Source: Saprospiraceae bacterium | GTDB lineage: Bacteria > Bacteroidota > Bacteroidia > Chitinophagales > Saprospiraceae | Reading direction: 5' to 3' | NCBI GenBank assembly: GCA_016717145.1 | Contig: JADKGD010000074.1 | Location: 1 to 64,000 of the forward strand | DNA: 64,000 nucleotides | Part shown: piece by piece, positions 55,940-64,000 of the stretch | Layout: every line of letters begins with the position of its first letter | Numbering within the stretch: position 1 is the first letter of the stretch | Made by a program: the position numbers and the translations under genes | Notes under the pieces: generated by a model | Database searches by the model: none | What the model was told of the DNA's origin: nothing | The model's input: the letters and a program-made list of their open reading frames with translations, nothing else

Positions 55940-58900
55940 CTATCTGGTTATAACAATCTGCTTTGATGCCACTCCATTCCTATTGGATACTTTAAGGAAA
56001 TATGTAGCTGGCGGTAAATTAGTTACATCAATCTCTGTATCGATTACACCAGTATGCTGGATTATTTGATTGAATATTTGTCTTCCAAACATATCTGAAA
56101 GAACAATTTTGTGTTCACCCGTCAAAGGCTCTTTTATAAATATTCTAAATAATCCTTGATTTGGGTTTGGAGAAATAAAAAGATTTCTTTCAAGTTCCGC
56201 ATCAACAACAGCCGACCCAATAATTGAAAACGTTTTTGATGTGCTATCTTGCCCACAAATATTTTCTGATACCAATTTAACGGTATATGTACCTGTATTA
56301 GCATAGTTATGTGTAGGATTAAGATCTGTGCTTACAATATTGTCTCCAAAATACCATTTAACAGAAGATGTACTTAATCCTTTAAATTCAAAATTTACAA
56401 TGCTGGAAGCCAGTGTGTAATCAAATGCTGCAGAAGGTTTACTACCGACTGCAATATTAGAAATCAAAGTATCATTACCTAAATTATTATATGTGATTAA
56501 CTTTACTGCATATATTCCCGGAGACTGATAGGTCACATTTGGATTAACCTCATTGGATGTGGCAGGGCTACCTCCAGTAAAATCCCAACTATAACTTGTT
56601 CCGTTTAAAGATTGGTTGGTAAATAAAACCGAAGCATCTTCGCAAATTGTTCCACCCAAATTTGCAGCAAATGCTGATTCCGGGAAAGCACTTATTGTTA
56701 AGTTAAAAATATTGGAGGTTGATTGGCCACATTGATTAATGTTAGTTTGAGTCATGCTGAAAATGCCGTTTTGGTCAGCTGTGAATATTGCAGGGCTCCC
56801 GGAAATCTGGGTATTTCTACCTGGCCCAATAAGACTCCAATTTGTAATATTAGCTCCCATACCTATGTTCGTAAGCGTAATTTGGTTGCTGTCTACAACA
56901 AAATCAAATCCAGTATCAGGAACAGTATTAATTGTGATATAATCCATCAAACTTGAAGTATTTTGTCCGGCAACATTTGAAACAGTCAGACTAACATTAA
57001 AAACTCCTGTGTTTTCGTATGTAACTACAGGATTTCTTTCCGTTGAAGTAGAAGGTGTGCCTCCCTCAAAAGCCCATAGCCAAGATGTAACTGATGGTGA
57101 TGATTCACTCGTAAAAATTACATCAACAGGATTGCAGCCAGATGAAATATTTGAACTGAATGAAGCAGTAGGCAATAACTGAACCAATATATTTTGGGTA
57201 TAGTCTACTATACCACAACCATTATTAGCGGTCAATGTAACGGCATAGTTTCCTTCTGAATTGTAGTTATTGATCGGATTTAATTGAATACTGGTCTGAC
57301 CATCACCAAAATTCCATGAAGGATTGATTCCATTTACGATCTGACTGGCAAAATTTACAGAAAGCCCATCACCAATATATGAAAACAAAACTTCCGGTAG
57401 CGTATTTACAGTTATTAGATTTGTACTGTTTAAGGTATCGGAACCGTTGACGTTTGTAACGATTAGTTGGACATCAAAAACGCCACCATTAACATAAGAA
57501 ACAACTGGATTTGCTTCAGTTGATGTGGAAGGTGTTCCGCCTTCAAATGTCCATAAGAAAGTGGCTGGATTATAAGTAGTTGTACTTTGGAATGATAAGG
57601 TTTGATTGGCACACAAGGAGGTGTTTGTCGATGGTAAAAAAGATGCAATAGGGGCCAATGCAACAGTTATCTGTTGTGTTGAAGAGATTGTCCCGCAATT
57701 ATTTGTTGCACTTAATGTAATGGTGTACACGCCATTACTGGAATAAGTATGTCTAGGATTTGTTGATGTACTTGTTTCTCCGTCTCCAAAATTCCAAAGA
57801 TACGAAGTAGCATATTGTGAGTTGTTTGTTGTGGTAATTGAAGCACCATTTTGAACCGAAACAAATGCTGAAATAGCCTGCAGTTGGACCGTTATATAGT
57901 TGGTTTTTAATTCCGTGTCATTCCCAATATTATTTATTGCTTTTAATGAAACATTATAACTACTGTTGGAATTATACACAACAGTTGGGTTTGGCAAAGT
58001 TGATGTAGACGGGCTTCCTCCAGGAAATGTCCATAAAAATGATGTTGCATTAGAGGTTGATTGATTTACAAACGAAACGGTTAGTGGCTGACAGCCAGCA
58101 ACAATGTTGGAGTTGAAATTGGCAACAGGAGCAGTTGCGATGGTAAGTGTAACAGAATAATCGACAGCAAAACATGAATTTGATGCAGTTAATGTAACAG
58201 TATATGACCCATCCTGTAAGTAGGTATGTGATGGGTTAAAACCATTAACACTGTTACCGTCTCCAAATTCCCAAAACAGATCAGTCGCGTTATTATTTCC
58301 AGTAAAAATAAAGTCGACAGTTGACCCGTTAATAAAATAATCAAAACTAGCTGTTGGGTTACCGATGACAGTAATAACATTTGACACAGAAAAACTATTA
58401 CTGCCAAGATTATTTGTTGCGACTAATGTAGCACCATAAGTTCCCTGCGTGTTATAGTTAATTATCGGGTTTTGAGCCGTCGATGTTGAAGGGCTACCTC
58501 CCGGGAAGGTCCATACCCGTGATGCAGCATTCGTAGAAAGATCAAAATATTGTACCTGACCAGGCAAACATTCATTGAGTATAGTAAAATTAAAGTCCGC
58601 AGAAGGCACAGTTCCTCCTGCACAATTATCCAAACACGAAGCACTTAGATATTCTGTCTGAATGGCACTTATTGAAGATGATGACCATGTATTTGTAATA
58701 TTGACTGATGGAGCCATTATAAAACCACTTCCAGCTCCATCATGTGATGCATTAAAATTATGGCCAATTTCATGCGCTACCATTACTCTAAGCGCAGGTG
58801 CATTACCAGTAAAATCCTGTAATACATGATATTTACTTGAAGTACATAAAACGCCTAGCCATGCAACCCCAACTACTCCGGAATCCATATTACGGTTAGT

Positions 58901-59800
58901 CCAGAGACCTGCCAGATCATGAAAAGTAGTAAAACCTGATTGTGCCCAATTTGTAAATGAATTTAACAAAGTACTGGAATTAGTACTAGCCGTCCATGGA
59001 TCACAAGTCGCACAAGCTACAATGAATTGCTGCATCATCACAAATTGGATCTCGTCTGCAAATTCATTGTCATAATTCGTTTGCACATCATTCAAAACAC
59101 CAATATTATGATTTTCAACTCCCGTGATACTGCCGTATTTGACCCTCATTGACCAATCTGAAGCAGTATTATATTTTATTTCAAAACATTGACCAGGCAT
59201 TCTATTTCCTGTCTTATTTTTAGAATTTTCTTTTACTCTTTTTAATTCATTTGCATCAACTTCGTAGCCACACTTATATAGTTCTGTTTTCAAAACATCC
59301 TTTACACTGTATAAAACAAAAGCGTCAAAGGTCTTTTGTGCTGAGAGGTGATGTACAGGTTCAATGTAGTATTCATCAAATCCAATTCTAATAAAACCAT
59401 AAACAAAATTTTCATTAAATGTTAGTGCTACTTCACTATTCATTATACCATTGACTTTACCAATCATTGGAATGGCAGATGAACCTTTTCTGAATTTTTG
59501 CCCGTCTGATTCAGCAATGACTACATTATAGTTGGGGCTGATAATTTTAGATGATCTCAGATTAAGATCCCATTCAGCCCCATTATTTAATTTTATTATA
59601 AAATGACTTAAATCTGATCCACTTTTGATGTTGTTGTAAATGCTCTTGGAGTCAAGATGCAATAATTGATATTCTTTAAATTTCTGATTCAACTCAGGAT
59701 ACAACTGATTACTTTGTGAGCTTATGCCACCTGCAAGAGACATTACCATCACAACCAATATTACTTTGGATACAACGGAATTAATACATTCTGAAAACAT
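55940..59800 (-). CDS. T9SS-secreted metalloprotease with about ten PKD-type modules
   Basis: 1286 residues, intact. A signal peptide (about 10-28), a propeptide-like region, then a metzincin protease (about 205-395) with H-E-I-G-H-N-F-N-A-S-H-D at 343-354, the zinc motif of reprolysin/ADAM-like M12 enzymes, with several cysteines. From about residue 400 to 1200 follow about ten PKD-like domains that alternate between W-x-F-x-G-G-S/T-P and W-x-F-G-D-G types. The last 80 residues are a type A T9SS sorting domain (I-S-P-N-P-N-Q-G-L-F ... Y-F-L-K-V). A surface-attached or secreted protease, probably for protein or biofilm degradation. Confidence 0.92.
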   Translation of the reverse strand: MFSECINSVVSKVILVVMVMSLAGGISSQSNQLYPELNQKFKEYQLLHLDSKSIYNNIKSGSDLSHFIIKLNNGAEWDLNLRSSKIISPNYNVVIAESDGQKFRKGSSAIPMIGKVNGIMNSEVALTFNENFVYGFIRIGFDEYYIEPVHHLSAQKTFDAFVLYSVKDVLKTELYKCGYEVDANELKRVKENSKNKTGNRMPGQCFEIKYNTASDWSMRVKYGSITGVENHNIGVLNDVQTNYDNEFADEIQFVMMQQFIVACATCDPWTASTNSSTLLNSFTNWAQSGFTTFHDLAGLWTNRNMDSGVVGVAWLGVLCTSSKYHVLQDFTGNAPALRVMVAHEIGHNFNASHDGAGSGFIMAPSVNITNTWSSSSISAIQTEYLSASCLDNCAGGTVPSADFNFTILNECLPGQVQYFDLSTNAASRVWTFPGGSPSTSTAQNPIINYNTQGTYGATLVATNNLGSNSFSVSNVITVIGNPTASFDYFINGSTVDFIFTGNNNATDLFWEFGDGNSVNGFNPSHTYLQDGSYTVTLTASNSCFAVDYSVTLTIATAPVANFNSNIVAGCQPLTVSFVNQSTSNATSFLWTFPGGSPSTSTLPNPTVVYNSNSSYNVSLKAINNIGNDTELKTNYITVQLQAISAFVSVQNGASITTTNNSQYATSYLWNFGDGETSTSTNPRHTYSSNGVYTITLSATNNCGTISSTQQITVALAPIASFLPSTNTSLCANQTLSFQSTTTYNPATFLWTFEGGTPSTSTEANPVVSYVNGGVFDVQLIVTNVNGSDTLNSTNLITVNTLPEVLFSYIGDGLSVNFASQIVNGINPSWNFGDGQTSIQLNPINNYNSEGNYAVTLTANNGCGIVDYTQNILVQLLPTASFSSNISSGCNPVDVIFTSESSPSVTSWLWAFEGGTPSTSTERNPVVTYENTGVFNVSLTVSNVAGQNTSSLMDYITINTVPDTGFDFVVDSNQITLTNIGMGANITNWSLIGPGRNTQISGSPAIFTADQNGIFSMTQTNINQCGQSTSNIFNLTISAFPESAFAANLGGTICEDASVLFTNQSLNGTSYSWDFTGGSPATSNEVNPNVTYQSPGIYAVKLITYNNLGNDTLISNIAVGSKPSAAFDYTLASSIVNFEFKGLSTSSVKWYFGDNIVSTDLNPTHNYANTGTYTVKLVSENICGQDSTSKTFSIIGSAVVDAELERNLFISPNPNQGLFRIFIKEPLTGEHKIVLSDMFGRQIFNQIIQHTGVIDTEIDVTNLPPATYFLKVSNRNGVASKQIVITR

Positions 59801-59944
59801 TAAAATAACTTTTTAAATTTAATAAATATGTATACTAATTTACATACTCAGGGAGAGAGACCACAAAGAAAATTATTTTTTTTCATATAGCGAAATATAT
59901 GGCGAATAAATCAAGGATTTAGGTCTTTATAATTCATAAAAGAC

Positions 59945-60676
59945 TCATTTTTTCAAGTCTGCCACCCTTCTTACTACTTCCGAAGCCATGGTAAGACCAA
60001 ACAAAGCAGGCATATAAGATATAGTTCCATAAAACGATTTTTTATAGTTTTTACCATCCGTCAGTTTCAGAGCTGTTTTTTGTTGAATTTCATCAGAAAA
60101 CACAGAAATAATGCCTCTTTTTATTCCTTCCTTTTTTAATCGCTTTCTTAAACTTTGAGCAAATTTGCATTCTTTTGTTGTCGAAATATCTCCTATTTTA
60201 ATCTTGGAAGGATCTAATTTGCCTCCAGCCCCCATTGAACTAATTATTTTAGATTTAGTTTTTTTCGCCATAGCCAATAACATTAATTTAGGCGTCATAC
60301 TATCAATACAATCCAAAACAAAATCAAAATTATTTGATGTGATCAAATGCTCCATATCCTCTGGCTCCATAAACTTCTCATATGTTGTAATGGATATTGC
60401 AGGATTAATGTCCAAAAATCTATCTTTTAACAGATTAACTTTTGATTGACCTATAGTGGAATGTAAGGCCTGTAGCTGACGATTAATATTTGTACCATCT
60501 ACTAGGTCCCCATCAATAATCGTAATGTTACCTACGCCCGCGCGAACTAAAAATTCACCGGCAAAACTTCCTACGCCTCCTAGTCCAACGAGCAATAAAT
60601 TTGAGTTCTGAAGTTTAATGATGCTATCTTTGCCGATCAAGAGTTCGGTTCTTTCCAGCCATGGTGGTATTTCCAT
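59945..60676 (-). CDS. tcdA: tRNA threonylcarbamoyladenosine dehydratase (ThiF/HesA family)
   Basis: 243 residues of the E1-like adenylating fold: V-G-L-G-G-V-G-S-F near residue 30 for ATP, I-I-D-G-D-L-V-D-G-T-N-I-N-R-Q, D-C-I-D-S-M-T-P-K and S-S-M-G-A-G-G-K-L-D-P. The last motif and the length are typical of TcdA (CsdL), which cyclises t6A to ct6A at position 37 of tRNAs reading ANN codons. The gene overlaps the 3' end of the tatD-family gene by 40 bases, so the two are co-transcribed. Confidence 0.88.
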   Translation of the reverse strand: MEIPPWLERTELLIGKDSIIKLQNSNLLLVGLGGVGSFAGEFLVRAGVGNITIIDGDLVDGTNINRQLQALHSTIGQSKVNLLKDRFLDINPAISITTYEKFMEPEDMEHLITSNNFDFVLDCIDSMTPKLMLLAMAKKTKSKIISSMGAGGKLDPSKIKIGDISTTKECKFAQSLRKRLKKEGIKRGIISVFSDEIQQKTALKLTDGKNYKKSFYGTISYMPALFGLTMASEVVRRVADLKK

Positions 60677-61335
60677 TTTTCTTTATAAAAGTTTTTAAAA
60701 TTCATGAATATCTGTGCGCTTAAATCGACTAGTTTTAAATTTCTTAACTCGCAAAATATGCGGTACCTTTCCAGAATACTGGTACTTGAATCACCATCTG
60801 TTTCTATGAATACTCTATCCAAAGGTAAATACAGAAGCGTATCCCTGAATGTGTTGGTCATCAATTTAGTCGGAGCCAGGGAAAGGTAGCATCCCGCTTC
60901 TATTAATTGGGCTGCCAATATTTTATTTCTCAAGAACCCATGTACAACCCATGGCGTTTCACCCATTTTTTTACGCAATTTGATTAATCTGTCAAAGGCT
61001 CTAACGCAATGAATAATAACCGGCGCACCCAATAAATTGGCCAATTGAATGTGCTGAATAAATATTAATTCCTGAAGGTCCAAATTAGGTCCCTTTAAAC
61101 TATCCAAACCACATTCACCAATACCCAGACAAAAAGGGTCATTCAAAAACTTGGATTTAATAAGTTCCAGTTGGTTCTCTGCCAAAATTTTTTCAGTCCA
61201 CCAGGGATGACATCCAATCGTATAAAATTCATACTCTTTCTGCTGACCTTCATGCAGTGATATTACTTCCACTACTGAGTCATTTTCACGTCTCGAATGA
61301 GTATGAAAATCAATGATTAAAGAATCGCAGATCAT
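60637..61335 (-). CDS. TatD-family metal-dependent hydrolase
   Basis: 232 residues: D-F-H-T-H-S at the start (metal ligands), G-C-H-P-W-W, G-I-G-E-C-G-L-D, V-I-I-H-C-V-R-A-F, V-V-H-G-F and I-E-T-D-G-D. All metal-binding positions of TatD nucleases are present, though the protein is about 25 residues shorter than usual. Probably a 3'-5' DNA exonuclease/deoxyribonuclease. It is upstream of and overlaps tcdA, a common order in Bacteroidota. Confidence 0.88.
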   Translation of the reverse strand: MICDSLIIDFHTHSRRENDSVVEVISLHEGQQKEYEFYTIGCHPWWTEKILAENQLELIKSKFLNDPFCLGIGECGLDSLKGPNLDLQELIFIQHIQLANLLGAPVIIHCVRAFDRLIKLRKKMGETPWVVHGFLRNKILAAQLIEAGCYLSLAPTKLMTNTFRDTLLYLPLDRVFIETDGDSSTSILERYRIFCELRNLKLVDLSAQIFMNFKNFYKEKWKYHHGWKEPNS

Positions 61336-61376
61336 TAAATCTTAAAGAATAAGAGACAAAAGTAATCTAAAATCAC

Positions 61377-61402
61377 AAAAGGCCACAATCGTGGCCTTTC
61401 AA
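61377..61402 (-). terminator. Terminator of pckA
   Basis: AAAGGCCAC pairs with GTGGCCTTT over a four-base loop (AATC). On the minus strand it follows the pckA stop by about 25 bases and ends in TTTTG-T-rich sequence. Confidence 0.75.
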
Positions 61403-61425
61403 AATTCCTAAACTGATCCTGAATA

Positions 61426-63006
61426 CTACTTAGGGCCTGCATCAACAATCTCTTTATTTACACCTTTTTCATATTTTTTAAAATTGTTTTTAAACAAGTC
61501 AGCCAATTTTTTTAAAGTGTTTTCATAACCTTTTTTGTCTACCCAGGTTTCTTTTGGTTCCAATAATTCAAAAGGAACTTCAGGGCATGATGTTGGAATC
61601 TTAAAACCAAATGTCGGCTCATCAATCATTTCCATATTATCAAATGAGTTATTATGTATTGCATCAATTATGGCACGTGTATATTTTAACTTTATTCTTG
61701 AACCAATACCATAAGGTCCACCAGTCCATCCAGTGTTTACCAGCCAGGCCTTAGCACCGCATTCTTTTATTTTTTCAGCCAATAACTCGGCATATTTATT
61801 TGGGTGCCAAGGCATAAAAGCTGCCCCAAAACAGGCTGAAAAAGTTGCAGACGGTTCTGTAACACCCATTTCCGTTCCCGCTACTTTGGCCGTATAACCA
61901 GAAATAAAGTGGTAACTTGCCTGCTCGGGTGTAAGTTGACTCACTGGAGGAAGCACACCATATGCATCACATGTCAGAAAAATGATATTATTAGGTTTAC
62001 CTGCAATACAAGGAATATGAGCGTTATTAATAAATTCAATAGGATATGCAGCTCTTGTATTTTCAGTAATTGATATATCATCGTAATCTACTGCCCTTGT
62101 TTTTTCATCATATGCTACATTCTCAAGCACCGTTCCAAATTTAATAGCATTAAATATTTCAGGCTCTTTCTCACTGCTTAAATTAATCGCTTTGGCATAA
62201 CAACCTCCTTCTATATTAAAAACGCCGCGGTCGGTCCAGCAATGTTCGTCATCTCCAATGAGACTTCTTGCAGGATCGGCACTCAATGTGGTTTTCCCTG
62301 TACCTGATAATCCAAAAAATATAGACACATCACCATTTTTGCCAACATTGGCTGAGCAATGCATAGGCATAACACCCCTCAATGGCATTAAATAATTCAT
62401 CACAGTGAAGATACCTTTTTTCATTTCTCCAGCATATTCAGTTCCCAATATAACTATCTCACGCTTCTCAAAATCCAATGCGACACTGGTCTGAGAAGTC
62501 ATCTGATTCGTATATTTATTTGCTGGAAATGCACCTGCATTCATTACTGTATAGTCAGGTTCTCCAAATGATTTTAATTCATCTTTAGTAGGCCTGATCA
62601 ACATATTATTCATGAATAAAGCGTGATATGCTCTTGTACAAATTATCCTAACTTTTATTCTGTACTTGCTATCCCATCCTGCAAAGCCATCAAATACATA
62701 AATGATTTCTCTACTATTTAAATAATCAATGGCCCTAACCTTGTTAATCATAAAAGTATGATCATCCAATGGTAAATTTACATTTCCCCAGTCAATGTTG
62801 TTTTCAGAATCAGGATGCTTCACGATTCTCCTGTCCTTAGGACTTCTTCCTGTTTTATCACCGGAATAAACCAACAAAGCCCCCTTATCTGAAATGATGC
62901 TTCCTTTTTCATTTTGAAGTGCCATTTCATAAAGTTTTGGAACACTAAGATTTCTATAAATTCTAGGTTTTTCTATTCCTAATTTTTCTAAATTAAATGC
63001 TTTCAT
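61426..63006 (-). CDS. pckA: Phosphoenolpyruvate carboxykinase (ATP)
   Basis: 526 residues, intact. G-L-S-G-T-G-K-T at 232-239 is the P-loop, L-I-G-D-D-E-H at 249-255 the second metal/kinase motif, with R-S-P-K-D-R near 54, N-A-G-A-F-P-A-N near 156 and the H-C-S-A-N block near 216. It converts oxaloacetate and ATP to phosphoenolpyruvate in gluconeogenesis or the reverse in anaplerosis. Single gene with its own terminator. Confidence 0.97.
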   Translation of the reverse strand: MKAFNLEKLGIEKPRIYRNLSVPKLYEMALQNEKGSIISDKGALLVYSGDKTGRSPKDRRIVKHPDSENNIDWGNVNLPLDDHTFMINKVRAIDYLNSREIIYVFDGFAGWDSKYRIKVRIICTRAYHALFMNNMLIRPTKDELKSFGEPDYTVMNAGAFPANKYTNQMTSQTSVALDFEKREIVILGTEYAGEMKKGIFTVMNYLMPLRGVMPMHCSANVGKNGDVSIFFGLSGTGKTTLSADPARSLIGDDEHCWTDRGVFNIEGGCYAKAINLSSEKEPEIFNAIKFGTVLENVAYDEKTRAVDYDDISITENTRAAYPIEFINNAHIPCIAGKPNNIIFLTCDAYGVLPPVSQLTPEQASYHFISGYTAKVAGTEMGVTEPSATFSACFGAAFMPWHPNKYAELLAEKIKECGAKAWLVNTGWTGGPYGIGSRIKLKYTRAIIDAIHNNSFDNMEMIDEPTFGFKIPTSCPEVPFELLEPKETWVDKKGYENTLKKLADLFKNNFKKYEKGVNKEIVDAGPK

Positions 63007-63313
63007 AATAATCGAATGGTTAAAATAAGTTATGACTAGGTGTCCGGCAAAGATAACTAAAAGGATTAAAAAAATAAAAATGTTACTATCTTATTTATCA
63101 TATTCCTAAATTAAGAAATCTTCAAATGATGGCAAATATAGCGTCTACCTATGGCAAAGTGAGTAATATCAGCCCTCAGCCTAATTTTAATCAGGCCTTT
63201 TGTATTTCTATGATTAGTATAAAGAATTAGAAATGAATAAAACAGAAGCTAAATGCATACCATATTCAAATGAATGTTGTTAATTTGCAATTATTAAGCG
63301 TTAATAATTTGAT
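63007..63313. other. Divergent intergenic region pckA/surE
   Basis: 307 bases without a gene. It must hold promoters for pckA (minus) and surE (plus). It contains a near-palindrome ATTAGGCTGAGGGC... around 63170-63200 that may form a weak hairpin. No clear regulator site. Confidence 0.5.
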
Positions 63314-64000
63314 ATGATTATAATCACCAATGACGATGGTATAGTTGCGCCTGGAATAAAAGCTTTAGTGGAGGTAGCCAGACAATTTGGTGAGGTGATG
63401 GTAGTTGCTCCGGATTCTCCCCAATCCGGTCAGGGCCATGCCATTACCCTCAATCATCCTTTGAAACTTAGAAAGGTAAATATGTTTTCGGGTATTGATG
63501 CCTATGAATGTTCCGGAACACCGGTAGATTGTGTCAAACTGGCTAAAAGCGTACTATTAAAAGGAAAAAAGATAGATTTATGTGTCTCCGGAATAAATCA
63601 TGGTGCAAATTCAGCACTTAATATTATTTATTCCGGAACAATGTCGGCTGCGATGGAAGCAAGTATTGAAAAAATAGATTCCATTGGGTTTTCATTACTT
63701 GATTACAGTTTTGATGCTGATTTTGAACCTGCCAAATATTATGTTCATAAAATTATAGATTCAGTTTTGAAAAACCAATTGGGTTTGTGTAAACTGTTAA
63801 ATGTAAATATTCCGGCGTGTCCACTAGATGACATAAAAGGTATAAAAGTTTGTCGTCAAGGGGATGGCACCTGGGTTGAAGAATTTCAGGAAGGCATCGA
63901 TCCCAGAGGTGAAAAGTATTATTGGTTAACAGGTAAATTTGTATCTTTCGAAAAAACCGAAGAACTTGATAATGACATAAATGCGTTAAAAAATAAGTAT
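63314..64000 (+). CDS. surE: 5'-nucleotidase SurE, 3' end outside the window
   Basis: At least 229 residues, running off the end. It starts M-I-I-I-T-N-D-D-G with the two metal-binding aspartates, then A-P-G-I-K-A-L, V-V-A-P-D-S-P-Q-S-G-Q-G-H-A, C-S-G-T-P-V-D-C-V and V-S-G-I-N-H-G-A-N, all SurE signatures. It removes phosphate from nucleoside 5'- or 3'-monophosphates and is linked to survival in stationary phase. Confidence 0.95.
   Translation, partial: MIIITNDDGIVAPGIKALVEVARQFGEVMVVAPDSPQSGQGHAITLNHPLKLRKVNMFSGIDAYECSGTPVDCVKLAKSVLLKGKKIDLCVSGINHGANSALNIIYSGTMSAAMEASIEKIDSIGFSLLDYSFDADFEPAKYYVHKIIDSVLKNQLGLCKLLNVNIPACPLDDIKGIKVCRQGDGTWVEEFQEGIDPRGEKYYWLTGKFVSFEKTEELDNDINALKNKY

Noticed and set aside
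1..64000. tRNA, rRNA or riboswitch genes
   Set aside because: No cloverleaf ends, no rRNA core sequences and no recognisable riboswitch (none upstream of ribD, which has only a 56-base leader).

Overview
The window looks like chromosomal DNA of an AT-rich Bacteroidota, most like an environmental Saprospiria/Chitinophagia-type lineage. The signs are several secreted proteins with C-terminal type IX secretion (T9SS) sorting domains, Bacteroidota-type promoters (TTTG, 20 nt, TAnnTTTG), PKD-rich surface proteins, and best recognisable family matches typical of this phylum. No rRNA, tRNA or CRISPR array was seen.

Layout. 1-2.5 kb is a decayed block (AraC fragment, small conserved protein, OsmC, nitrilase), each piece broken. 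3-11.5 kb is ordinary chromosome: a repeat-containing lipoprotein, AI-2E-type permease, der, rfbC-rfbD, a paraoxonase-like protein, DinB. 11.5-41.5 kb is the accessory region. 42-64 kb is ordinary chromosome again: TfoX-like protein, sugar nucleotidyltransferase, SMUG2-type glycosylase, a glycosyltransferase cluster, secA, ribD, nth, a 1286-residue PKD metalloprotease, tcdA, tatD, pckA and the start of surE.

The accessory region reads as an integron-like gene-cassette array. It starts next to the C-terminal fragment of a tyrosine recombinase and carries about a dozen cassettes, mostly in + orientation: a restriction-modification pair, a T9SS beta-helix protein, small orphan proteins, secreted lipoprotein/T9SS/barrel genes, two copies of a DUF6934-like gene plus a small partner, and four HigBA-type toxin-antitoxin pairs. 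Cassettes are separated by imperfect palindromes of about 60-130 nt that behave like attC sites. In eight cassettes the left arm of the closing site (for example TGGGCATAAC) is complementary to the first 8-10 bases of the same cassette (GTTATGCCCA), as expected if cassettes circularise and carry their own R''/R' pair. Seven attC-like left arms are interrupted at the same base by a group II intron (four with a reverse transcriptase gene, three reduced), always on the strand opposite to the cassette genes, which is how attC-targeting group II introns of other integrons behave. An IS21-type element and an IS256-type remnant have entered the array.

A general caution: many genes, including the normally essential der and secA, carry frameshifts, several in homopolymers, while others of more than 1 kb are intact. 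Much of this is probably consensus error in the assembly, so 'broken' should not be read as 'inactive' outside the clearly decayed stretches.
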